From Zunongwangia pacifica (GTDB lineage Bacteria; Bacteroidota; Bacteroidia; Flavobacteriales; Flavobacteriaceae): 64,000 nt of DNA. Shown piece after piece: positions 17,381 through 25,605 of the stretch. Under the pieces are notes generated by a model. That model did no database searches. It was not told the DNA's origin and worked only from the letters and a program-made list of their open reading frames with translations. The translations under genes were made by a program, and so were the position numbers. Each line of letters starts with the position of its first letter. Position 1 is the first letter of the stretch. Location of the stretch: assembly GCF_023499215.1 (NCBI RefSeq), contig NZ_JAKHSK010000003.1, positions 1-64,000 of the forward strand. The letters are read 5' to 3'.

Positions 17381-20300
17381 ATGTATTTTAAAATTACACA
17401 ATTAAAATCGAAAAAGGTATTATTTGGACTTTCAGTTTTACTTTTTTCTCAAGCTAGTGAAGCGGCTTCTTTTAGCATGCCTTCAATAGACTTTCCGATT
17501 ACCAATAAATCAATTCAGCGATCAATTAGCGGTGTTGTAACTGATGATCAGGGCATTCCTCTTCCAGGCGCTACGGTGAGGATTAAAGGAACCAGCAATG
17601 GTGTGACGACCAATTTTGATGGGGAATATACCATCGAAGCTCAGGAAGGTGACATTCTTCAGATATCTTTTGTAGGATTTAAAACTTTCGAAAAAAAGAT
17701 CACGGGACAAACCAATTATGATATCCAATTAGAAACAGATAGTGCTTCTTTAGATGAAGTTCTTGTGGTTGGATATGGTACTCAGAAGAAATCAGATTTA
17801 ACAGGATCTGTTAGTTCTGTAAGCGAAGAAGAATTCAATAAGGGGATAAATACAAACCCTGGTAATTTATTACAAGGTAAAGTTTCTGGTTTAAACGTAA
17901 CCAATGCCAGTGGTGAACCGGGTTCTGGCCAGGATATTATTATTCGTGGGGTTGGGACTTTACGTTCGGGTACTTCTCCATTGTATGTAATAGATGGTTT
18001 TGTTTTGGATAATTCTGATAATGGAGTACCTACAAACCCTCTAAACTTTATTAATACTGAAGATATTCAATCTATCAACGTATTAAAAGATGCATCGGCT
18101 GCGGCTATTTATGGTTCTCGTGCCGCAAATGGGGTGGTCGTAATTACGACTAAGAAAGGAAAAGCAGGAAGAACGCAAATGAATTTCTCTGCTTCAACTG
18201 CAATTTCTTCTATAGCCAATAAAATTGATGTTTTCTCTGCAAACGAGTTTAGAGAAGTAGTGAAGAATATCGGTGGGAGTTTAAGCGATAATGGAGCTGA
18301 TACCGATTGGCAGGATGAGCTTACCAGAACCGCGATCACTAACGATGTAAATTTCTCGATGAGCGGAGGTACTTCTAATACTTCTTATTTTGCATCTGTA
18401 GGCGCAAGAGATCAGGAAGGTATACTTAACAATAGTGATCTTAAACGCTACTCAGGTAGAATAAATGTTTCGCAAAAAGGGCTTGACGATCGTTTAAAAG
18501 TCGATTTTAATTTAACAGCAACCAGAACAGAAAATGAACGGCCAGATACCGAAACTATGGTTCGTAGCATGTTGCAGTTAAATCCAACAACACCTGCGTA
18601 TACCGATGGGAAACCAACAGTTTTTGGAACCGGGATTAACCCATTAATTATCGAGAATATTTTTGGAGATTTTTCTAATAATAACCGAATGATCGCCAAT
18701 ATCGCTCCTTCGTTAGAGATTATTGATGGTTTAACCTATAAGTTAAACCTTGGTGTAGATTATTCTAAAACAGATAGAGATCAGCAATATATTCCTTACA
18801 CTGCAGATCCAGATTATGCAGAAGGTTCTATAGAGTCAAAATTTACTAAAAATAGAAATACACTGGTAGAAAATACGTTAACCTATAACACTGAGTTTGG
18901 AGAGCATGGGCTAAATTTATTGGCTGGGCATTCGTATCAGAAATTCTTTATCCATAAAAAAGAATTTTATTTTACCGATTTTCCAGATAACGGAATTGAA
19001 CCCAGATATCAGCTTGGAGAAGCCAGAGGAGAAGATAACACACAATCTTCAAGTGCTGTTCAAAACGAGCTACAATCATTCTTTGGAAGGGTAAATTACG
19101 ATTATGCCGATAAATATTTAGTAACGGCCACAGTACGTTCAGATGGTTCTACAAAGTTTGGTGAAAATAACAAATATGCCGTTTTCCCATCCTTTGCGTT
19201 AGGTTGGAATATTCATAAAGAAGATTTCCTTGCAGAGTCAGCGATTAGTAACTTAAAATTTAGAGCGAGCTGGGGAAAATCTGGTAACCAGGAAATCCCT
19301 TCAAAACAAACCAGACTTAGCTACGGCGAGAGTTTTGAAGATAATGATATCTACCCAATTAATGGTAACGAGGTGAACAAGGAAGATTATCCTTATGGTC
19401 TTGTTTTCGCGCGTACTGCAAACCCAGATTTACAATGGGAAGAAACGACTCAAACCAACATAGGTTTAGATTTTGGATTATTTAATCAAAAGCTTACCGG
19501 TACTTTAGATTATTTCTTAAAAGAAACAACCGATGTTTTACTGTATTTCTCTACTCAGGATCCTATTGATGAGGTTGGATATACCTGGCAAAACATCCCC
19601 GATATGAAAATTAAAAACTCTGGTTTAGAATTTTCCTTAGATTATCAAAGCGATCAAACCAGGGATTTCTCTTATAATATCGGTGGAAACTTCTCTTATA
19701 TTAAGAATGAAATTACCGACTCTCCTTTTACCATTGTAACCACAGGAACTGCTCAGGGATCTGGCCAGACAGGAGCTAGTATTAATGGTTATATGAATAA
19801 TGAGCCTATCGGAAACTTTTTTGTAAGACAATTTGAAGGTATTGGAGCAGATGGTTTAAACCAGTTTAAAGATATTAACGGTGACGGGCAGATCGATGAT
19901 AGCGACCGCGTATCTTCAGGAAGCGCCGTTCCAGATTTTATTTATGCCTTCTACACAAAATTCAATTATAAAAACTTCTATTTAGGATTAAACTTTAACG
20001 GGGTAAGTGGTAATAAAATCTATAATCATACCAGAATGAGTTTGTTTAATATGACTCAGATTTCTAATTCCTTAAACACAACAAATCAGGCGATAGAATT
20101 TCCTAACGAAGATGCCGCTAACAGTAATACAGTGTCTACCAGATATCTTGAAGATGGAAGTTTCTTACGCTTAAATAATGCAACATTAGCTTATGAACTT
20201 CAGCCAGAAGATATAGGCTTGGGAGATTGGATTAATGGTGTTCGATTTTCCGTAACCGGGCAAAACTTATTCGTAATTACCGATTACAGCGGATTTGATC

Positions 20301-20407
20301 CAGAATTAAACACCGGTAGTAGTAGTGATTCAAAATCTTATGGTATCGATTATTACACCTATCCTAAAGCAAGAACCTTTGTTTTTGGTTTAAATGTATC
20401 CTTCTAA
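17381..20407 (+). CDS. SusC/RagA-family TonB-dependent outer-membrane transporter (second copy)
   Basis: 1008 residues with the same order as the first copy: signal region starting MYFKI, carboxypeptidase-regulatory domain (ISGVVTDDQGIPLPGATV), plug (DEVLVVGYGTQKKSDLTGSV, IIRGVGTLRSGTSPLYVIDG, DASAAAIYGSRAANGVVVIT) and a barrel ending FVFGLNVSF. It is clearly a paralogue of the first copy, though diverged in the barrel, so the two probably import related but different ligands. Its susD partner follows by 17 bp, and two alkaline-phosphatase-type genes follow that on the same strand. Confidence 0.97.
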   Translation: MYFKITQLKSKKVLFGLSVLLFSQASEAASFSMPSIDFPITNKSIQRSISGVVTDDQGIPLPGATVRIKGTSNGVTTNFDGEYTIEAQEGDILQISFVGFKTFEKKITGQTNYDIQLETDSASLDEVLVVGYGTQKKSDLTGSVSSVSEEEFNKGINTNPGNLLQGKVSGLNVTNASGEPGSGQDIIIRGVGTLRSGTSPLYVIDGFVLDNSDNGVPTNPLNFINTEDIQSINVLKDASAAAIYGSRAANGVVVITTKKGKAGRTQMNFSASTAISSIANKIDVFSANEFREVVKNIGGSLSDNGADTDWQDELTRTAITNDVNFSMSGGTSNTSYFASVGARDQEGILNNSDLKRYSGRINVSQKGLDDRLKVDFNLTATRTENERPDTETMVRSMLQLNPTTPAYTDGKPTVFGTGINPLIIENIFGDFSNNNRMIANIAPSLEIIDGLTYKLNLGVDYSKTDRDQQYIPYTADPDYAEGSIESKFTKNRNTLVENTLTYNTEFGEHGLNLLAGHSYQKFFIHKKEFYFTDFPDNGIEPRYQLGEARGEDNTQSSSAVQNELQSFFGRVNYDYADKYLVTATVRSDGSTKFGENNKYAVFPSFALGWNIHKEDFLAESAISNLKFRASWGKSGNQEIPSKQTRLSYGESFEDNDIYPINGNEVNKEDYPYGLVFARTANPDLQWEETTQTNIGLDFGLFNQKLTGTLDYFLKETTDVLLYFSTQDPIDEVGYTWQNIPDMKIKNSGLEFSLDYQSDQTRDFSYNIGGNFSYIKNEITDSPFTIVTTGTAQGSGQTGASINGYMNNEPIGNFFVRQFEGIGADGLNQFKDINGDGQIDDSDRVSSGSAVPDFIYAFYTKFNYKNFYLGLNFNGVSGNKIYNHTRMSLFNMTQISNSLNTTNQAIEFPNEDAANSNTVSTRYLEDGSFLRLNNATLAYELQPEDIGLGDWINGVRFSVTGQNLFVITDYSGFDPELNTGSSSDSKSYGIDYYTYPKARTFVFGLNVSF

Positions 20408-20424
20408 TTTTAAAAGTAGTAAAA

Positions 20425-22233
20425 ATGAAACATAGAATTCTAACTGTATTTGCAGGACTTAGCGTATTGGCATTTACAAATTGTACAGATTTAGAAGAAG
20501 AAATATTAGACGAGTCATTAACCGGATCTGAAGATCTTGTACAACCAGTTTCTGGTTCTATGGCAGCGGCCTATGGGATTCTTCCTCAGACCTTTAGGCA
20601 TACCCGATATTTTGGACTTCAGGAAATCCCATCAGACGAAGCAATTTTACCTCCCAGAACTGGTTTGGGTGGTACGCAGTGGGCAGATAATGATACCTAT
20701 ACCACGGCACACAGGCATTTAATGTCTTCCAGCAACAGTCTGGTAACAGGAACCTGGAGCTATTTAACTACAGCGTTGTTTAGAACCGTAGCTGCAATCG
20801 ATGTGATTGCTCCACTTGCTGAAAATGGGGATGAAGAAGCAGTGCAGGCTTTGGCTGAAATGAGAGCTTTAAGAGCTTACGAAAACATGCTCTTTTTAGA
20901 TAATTGGGGACTGGCTTTTAAAAAAGAAACAACTTCTGGAACTTCTGAAATATTAAGAGGAGAAGAAGCAGTTGCTTATATCGAATCTGAGTTTTTAACC
21001 GCCCTCGAAAACATTAATAATGAGCGTGGTCCTGGAAGGATGACTGAAGATGCGGTCTATGGATTTTTAGCGAAACTTTATCTAAATGCAGCAGTATATA
21101 GAGATCCTTACGGAACTCCAAATTTTACCGATGCAGATATGCAAAAAGTGGTAGAATACACCAATAATATCATCAATAATGGTGGTTATTCTTTATCTCC
21201 GGAATATTTTGAACTTTTTAATGATGAAAATCACGATAATTCAGAGCTGATTTTTGCTTTGGATTTACGCGGAGTTCTTAAAAACGACCATAACCGTTGG
21301 GCATATTGGTCCATGTCTGGTTCTCTTTTTCCAAGACCAGGAGATTTTTATTTAAGCATGGATGGTACAGATGGTCCTGCGATGACCTCAGATTTTTATC
21401 AAACCTGGGTTGATGCTTATGGCGATGTAGACCCAGCTGATGCAGATGCAAGATTTTACCAAAAAAATGCACAGGTTCCCGCAGAGCTCGAAGATATTTC
21501 AGGGTTAACGCCCTACAAAAACGATACTTTAGGTAAAGTAAGCGATAAAGACCATTATTTTATTGCAGGTTCAGACTTTGAAATCGATCGTGGAATTATT
21601 CGTGGAACCATGTGGGCGCCAAGAAAAGAAAACTACAGATCGGGTAATTTTATGACCGGAAAAGATGCAAAAGGAAATTCTGGTTATAAAATTTATCCTT
21701 TGGCCGAGGCTCGTGAAAACGGATCTGATCCTGAAGATATTGTTTATTACGTAGATCATACGTTAGAGATTAGCTTAGATGGTAGCGCAGGTTATGCCAC
21801 AGGCTATAGATTTGCGAAATGGCAGTTTAGTAAAACCTCAGACAATGGTAATAATTACAGTAGTGTAGACCTTGTATTACTTCGTTTAGCCGATGTTTAT
21901 TTAATGCGAGCCGAAGCTAAATTAAGAATGGGTGATAATGCCAGTGCTTTACAGGATGTAAACACGGTAAGAACCTCCCGTAATGCAAGACCAGATCAAA
22001 CTCCGGCTGCCTTATCTGCAATCGATCTTGAGACGCTATATAGAGAATTAGGATTCGAATTTTACTGGGAAATGCACCGTCGTCAGGATCAAATTAGATT
22101 CGGAAAATATGAAGATTCATGGACTTCAAAATCTGATAGTGATCCAAATCACAGACTTTTCCCAATTCCGCAGGAAGCTATCGACGGAGCCTCTAATGTA
22201 GAAGGTTACCTGGTACAGAATCCTGGATATTAA
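20425..22233 (+). CDS. SusD/RagB-family surface ligand-binding lipoprotein (second copy)
   Basis: 602 residues, lipobox FTNC (cysteine 20) followed by TDLEEEILDE, almost the same as in the first SusD. Typical SusD segments: SGSMAAAYGILPQTFR, AEMRALRAYENMLFLDNWG, VYGFLAKLYLNAAVY and near the C-terminus VLLRLADVYLMRAEAKLRMG and ELGFEFYWEMHRRQDQIRFG. It works with the SusC encoded just upstream. The close match of both mature N-termini and both leaders indicates that the two susCD pairs arose by tandem duplication. Confidence 0.96.
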   Translation: MKHRILTVFAGLSVLAFTNCTDLEEEILDESLTGSEDLVQPVSGSMAAAYGILPQTFRHTRYFGLQEIPSDEAILPPRTGLGGTQWADNDTYTTAHRHLMSSSNSLVTGTWSYLTTALFRTVAAIDVIAPLAENGDEEAVQALAEMRALRAYENMLFLDNWGLAFKKETTSGTSEILRGEEAVAYIESEFLTALENINNERGPGRMTEDAVYGFLAKLYLNAAVYRDPYGTPNFTDADMQKVVEYTNNIINNGGYSLSPEYFELFNDENHDNSELIFALDLRGVLKNDHNRWAYWSMSGSLFPRPGDFYLSMDGTDGPAMTSDFYQTWVDAYGDVDPADADARFYQKNAQVPAELEDISGLTPYKNDTLGKVSDKDHYFIAGSDFEIDRGIIRGTMWAPRKENYRSGNFMTGKDAKGNSGYKIYPLAEARENGSDPEDIVYYVDHTLEISLDGSAGYATGYRFAKWQFSKTSDNGNNYSSVDLVLLRLADVYLMRAEAKLRMGDNASALQDVNTVRTSRNARPDQTPAALSAIDLETLYRELGFEFYWEMHRRQDQIRFGKYEDSWTSKSDSDPNHRLFPIPQEAIDGASNVEGYLVQNPGY

Positions 22234-22239
22234 TTTGAT

Positions 22240-22354
22240 TTATTGGCACCGCCAAAAGGTTTAATACCCCGTCCCAATAGCAATCGGGATGCTTAGGAAT
22301 TGAAATTTTGTTTCTATCGAATGCCTTGTGGGCTTGTCACCAGGTAGTTTACTT
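22240..22354. repeat. Dispersed 110-bp intergenic repeat (copy 2, forward)
   Basis: Same start (TTATTGGCACCGCC), middle and end (CAGGTAGTTTACTTA) as the copy at 16703, but the central palindrome reads CCCAATAGCAATCGGG and so pairs less well. It lies 6 bp after the second susD stop, the same relative place as copy 1 after the first susD, consistent with having been carried along in the duplication or with a shared preference for gene ends. Confidence 0.8.
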
Positions 22355-22363
22355 AACTTTTTA

Positions 22364-22402
22364 AGCGGTAGGAGATCTTACGATTTCCTACCGCTATTTT
22401 TA
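22364..22402 (+). terminator. Rho-independent terminator of the second susCD unit
   Basis: AGCGGTAGGA pairs with TCCTACCGCT around an 11-nt loop, followed by ATTTTTAT. It separates the susCD transcript from the phosphatase genes. Confidence 0.85.
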
Positions 22403-22507
22403 TAAGAATAAAACGAAACCTTCAGCGAAGGATTTTAAAATCATGATAAAATCTTCCGAAGAAAATGAATGTTTCAAAATCGTAAAATTTAACCTGAATT
22501 TATTCTA

Positions 22508-23623
22508 ATGAGAAATTTTAAAAATATTATCGCATTTTCAGCTATTTCAATAGCCATAAGCTGCGGAAAAACTTCCGAAGAGAAAAAAAATACAATCACT
22601 GAAGTTACCAAAAAAGAACCACTAAGCATCATCTTTATGGTGGGGGATGGTATGGGAATTCCGCAGGTTTCCAGTGCTTTTTATTTTGGTGAAGATACGC
22701 CCAATTTTAAACAATTTGAAAGTATTGGCCTTAGCCGAACTTCAAGCACCAGTCATTTAATTACCGATTCGGCTGCCGGAGCTACAGCTTTTTCAACAGG
22801 AGAGAAAACCTATAAAAGAGCAATTGGCGTTTCTTCAGATACTATTGCAATGCCAACAATTTTAGAGCAATTAAAGGAAAAAGGCTATCAAACAGGACTC
22901 GTAAGTTTAACTTCTATTACCCACGCTACTCCGGCTGCCTATTACGCGCATGTTAAAGATCGCGATTTGCATGAAGACATTGCAAAGCAACTGGTAGATG
23001 GCGAAGTTGATTTCTTTGCCGGTGGTGGTAAAAAATATTTTAAAAATCGGGAAGATGGGGTAAATCTTTACGATAGCTTAATGGCTAAAAATTATAAGTT
23101 AGATACTTTAGAGCTAAGTAAACCAGACAATGCGCGTCGCAACGCCTATTTATTGGCAGAAGAAGGTTTGCCTTCTAAAACTGAAGGTCGAGGTGATTTT
23201 CTTGCAGAAGCCGCCAAAACAGGTTTCGATTATTTTGAAGCAAACCATAAACCATTTTTTATGATGATCGAAGGTTCGTATATCGATTGGGGTGGTCATG
23301 CTAAAGATGACAAAATGATGATTCAGGAAGTTTTAGACTTTGATAAAACCATTGGTGTGGTGCTCGATTTTGTAAAAGCGCATCCAAACACATTGTTGGT
23401 AGTCACTGCAGATCATGAAACCGGCGGTGTTAGTATTGGAAAGTCGTATGACGAAAGCGGCAAAGAGATTCCGCAGCAGGTGCAGGTATATTTTAATACC
23501 GATCAGCACAGTACCGAGTTGGTACCTGTTTTTGCGAAAGGTAAAGGAGAAGAATTGTTTAGAGGGATTTACGAAAACAACGAAATTTATCATAAACTAA
23601 TGCAAGCCATCAATGAAAAGTAA
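22508..23623 (+). CDS. Alkaline phosphatase lipoprotein
   Basis: 371 residues with a lipobox (AISC, cysteine 19). The alkaline phosphatase superfamily core is clear: metal-binding MVGDGMG (D47), the nucleophile region LITDSAAGATAFSTG (serine 88), THATPAAYYAHV, and metal ligands in VVTADHETGG. It hydrolyses phosphate monoesters in the periplasm or at the surface, releasing phosphate. It overlaps the next gene by 11 bp (different frame), so the two are translationally coupled. It lacks the large insertions of E. coli PhoA and resembles the compact Bacteroidota form. No signal for a PHO box could be identified with confidence. Confidence 0.93.
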   Translation: MRNFKNIIAFSAISIAISCGKTSEEKKNTITEVTKKEPLSIIFMVGDGMGIPQVSSAFYFGEDTPNFKQFESIGLSRTSSTSHLITDSAAGATAFSTGEKTYKRAIGVSSDTIAMPTILEQLKEKGYQTGLVSLTSITHATPAAYYAHVKDRDLHEDIAKQLVDGEVDFFAGGGKKYFKNREDGVNLYDSLMAKNYKLDTLELSKPDNARRNAYLLAEEGLPSKTEGRGDFLAEAAKTGFDYFEANHKPFFMMIEGSYIDWGGHAKDDKMMIQEVLDFDKTIGVVLDFVKAHPNTLLVVTADHETGGVSIGKSYDESGKEIPQQVQVYFNTDQHSTELVPVFAKGKGEELFRGIYENNEIYHKLMQAINEK

Positions 23624-25382
23624 TTTCTATAAGTCGATATTGGTCATTTTAAGCGCTCTTTTTTTTAGCGGAAACATGTTAGCACAAAGCAATTATAGGT
23701 TTCACTCCCATAACGATTATGCGCAGGATTTTCCATTTTGGAAGGCCTATATTCATGGGGCGTCATCTATAGAAGCTGATATTTTTCTGAAAAAAGACCA
23801 ATTATTTGTTACGCATGCCGAAGAGGAGATCAATCCCGATTTTACGCTTGAAAACTTATATCTAAAACCATTGGCTGATTTAGCTAAAGCAGGGAAGCTT
23901 AGAAAAGTGCAGTTGTTGATCGATTTAAAATCTGAAGCAAAACCAAGCCTCAAAAAGTTGGTGGAGACGTTAAAATCCTATCCTGAATTAACCAAAAGTG
24001 ATAAGATTTCTTTTGTGATATCGGGAAACAGGCCCAAAACAACCGAATATAAAAATTATCCCGATGTGATCGAATTTGATCATCAGGATTTGTCAGATTT
24101 AGCCGAAGCCGATTTAAGTAAGGTCGCTTTGATTAGTCAGAATTTCAGGGATTATTCGGTTTGGAATGGATTGGGAAGGATCACAGCGCCAGAACTTAAA
24201 AAAGTAGAAGCAGCAATAAAAAAGGCACATGACGCCGGCAAGCCTTTTCGTTTTTGGGGAGCACCAGATACTAGAACTGCCTGGAGCCGATTTGCAGAAA
24301 TGGGGGTGGATTTTATCAATACCGATAAACCCGCAGAAGCTTCAGCGTATTTGGAAACTCTGGATGCCAGAAAGTTTGAGTTAAAAACATCAATTTCAGT
24401 ATACCACCCAAAATTTGATTACGACAAAAATGCCAAGCCAAAAAATATCATTTTAATGATTGGTGATGGTAATGGATTAAGTCAGATTTCTTCTGCAGTA
24501 TTCGCAAATCGTGGCGAATTAACGCTTGCGCAATTAAAAAATATTGGTTTGGTAAAAACCTCTAGTTTCGACGATTTGGTAACCGATTCTGCTGCCGGAG
24601 GCACAGCGATGGCGACTGGAGAGAAAACAAATAACCGTGCTATTGGCACCGATAAAGACGGTAAAGATTTACCGAATTTGACTGAAATTTTTGCTGAAAA
24701 AGGATTTTTAAACGGAATTATAACGACAGATTTTGTAACCGGAGCTACGCCTTCTTCATTTTTTGCCCATGTGGTAGAACGTGATGATAGTGAAGCCATT
24801 TTAAAGGATTTAACCAAAAGCAACGTCGATTTTTTTATGGCCGCTGGGGCTAGTGATTTCAGTAAAATAGCGGATCAATTTATTCAAAAAGATATTTCTG
24901 AATTTAATGATTTGGAAAATCAAACCGCAGTTTTTCTTTCTGAAAATGCACTAGCCGATGTTTCGGTTCGTGGAGATCAATTTCCTGAATATGTGAAAAA
25001 AGCACTTCAGAATTTAGAACAACAGGATAAACCTTACTTTTTAATGATCGAAGCCGCTAAAATCGATAAAAATGGGCATATTAATAATGCGAGTGGAATC
25101 GTAGAAGAGATGCTGGATTTTGATAAAACTATTGCTGAAGTTTTAAAAGTAGCCGATAAAAATAAAAATACCCTGGTGGTCATTACGGCAGATCATGAAA
25201 CTTCTGGATTCGGGATTATGCAGGGCGATCTTGAAAATGGACAGATAGAAGGTGGATTTTTAACGCACGATCATACCGGGACGATAATCCCGTTATTTTC
25301 TTATGGCCCGGGAGCTGAACTGTTCAACGGCGTTTATGAAAATACCGAGGTTTTTCATCGGATTTTAAAAGCGGTAGAGTAG
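23613..25382 (+). CDS. Fusion of a PLC/GDPD-like phosphodiesterase domain and an alkaline phosphatase
   Basis: 589 residues, signal peptide MKSNFYKSILVILSALFFSG. Residues 27-250 form a PI-PLC/GDPD-like TIM-barrel domain: FHSHNDYAQDF (H31, H33), ASSIEADIFL (E54, D56), LLIDLK, and RFWGAPDT with FINTDKP at the end, the pattern of AIM6-like phosphodiesterases. Residues 275-589 form an alkaline phosphatase domain: LMIGDGNG (D285), LVTDSAAGGTAMATG (S326), VITADHETSG. One chain could thus cleave a phosphodiester and then free phosphate from the monoester. It overlaps the preceding alkaline phosphatase gene by 11 bp. The last 13 codons are duplicated downstream. Confidence 0.88.
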   Translation: MKSNFYKSILVILSALFFSGNMLAQSNYRFHSHNDYAQDFPFWKAYIHGASSIEADIFLKKDQLFVTHAEEEINPDFTLENLYLKPLADLAKAGKLRKVQLLIDLKSEAKPSLKKLVETLKSYPELTKSDKISFVISGNRPKTTEYKNYPDVIEFDHQDLSDLAEADLSKVALISQNFRDYSVWNGLGRITAPELKKVEAAIKKAHDAGKPFRFWGAPDTRTAWSRFAEMGVDFINTDKPAEASAYLETLDARKFELKTSISVYHPKFDYDKNAKPKNIILMIGDGNGLSQISSAVFANRGELTLAQLKNIGLVKTSSFDDLVTDSAAGGTAMATGEKTNNRAIGTDKDGKDLPNLTEIFAEKGFLNGIITTDFVTGATPSSFFAHVVERDDSEAILKDLTKSNVDFFMAAGASDFSKIADQFIQKDISEFNDLENQTAVFLSENALADVSVRGDQFPEYVKKALQNLEQQDKPYFLMIEAAKIDKNGHINNASGIVEEMLDFDKTIAEVLKVADKNKNTLVVITADHETSGFGIMQGDLENGQIEGGFLTHDHTGTIIPLFSYGPGAELFNGVYENTEVFHRILKAVE

Positions 25383-25586
25383 AGTTTAGGTCGCTTGGCT
25401 GTTAGCGTCAAGAGTCAGGAAGCAGGACTTTGAATTTTGAATTTTAAATGATGAATTTTGAATGACTTTATACTTTATAATAACGTAAACTGTATAATGT
25501 ATATTGAAAACATCGAAGTTTTTCATCGAATCTTAAAAGTGGTAGACTAGAGTTTAGTTCACTTGGCTGTTAGAGTCAAGAATCAA
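25336..25586 (+). repeat. Partial duplication of the phosphatase gene tail
   Basis: About 82 bp spanning the last codons, stop and 3' flank of the fusion gene (25336-25417) recur in diverged form at 25503-25586. The second copy still reads N-IEVFHRILKVVD-stop, against N-TEVFHRILKAVE-stop in the gene. The 85 bp between them is simple AT-rich DNA with repeated TTTGAATTTTGAA phrases. This looks like the remnant of a tandem gene copy lost by deletion, or of a local duplication. Confidence 0.75.
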
Positions 25587-25605
25587 GATAAAAACTGATA
25601 ATTGT

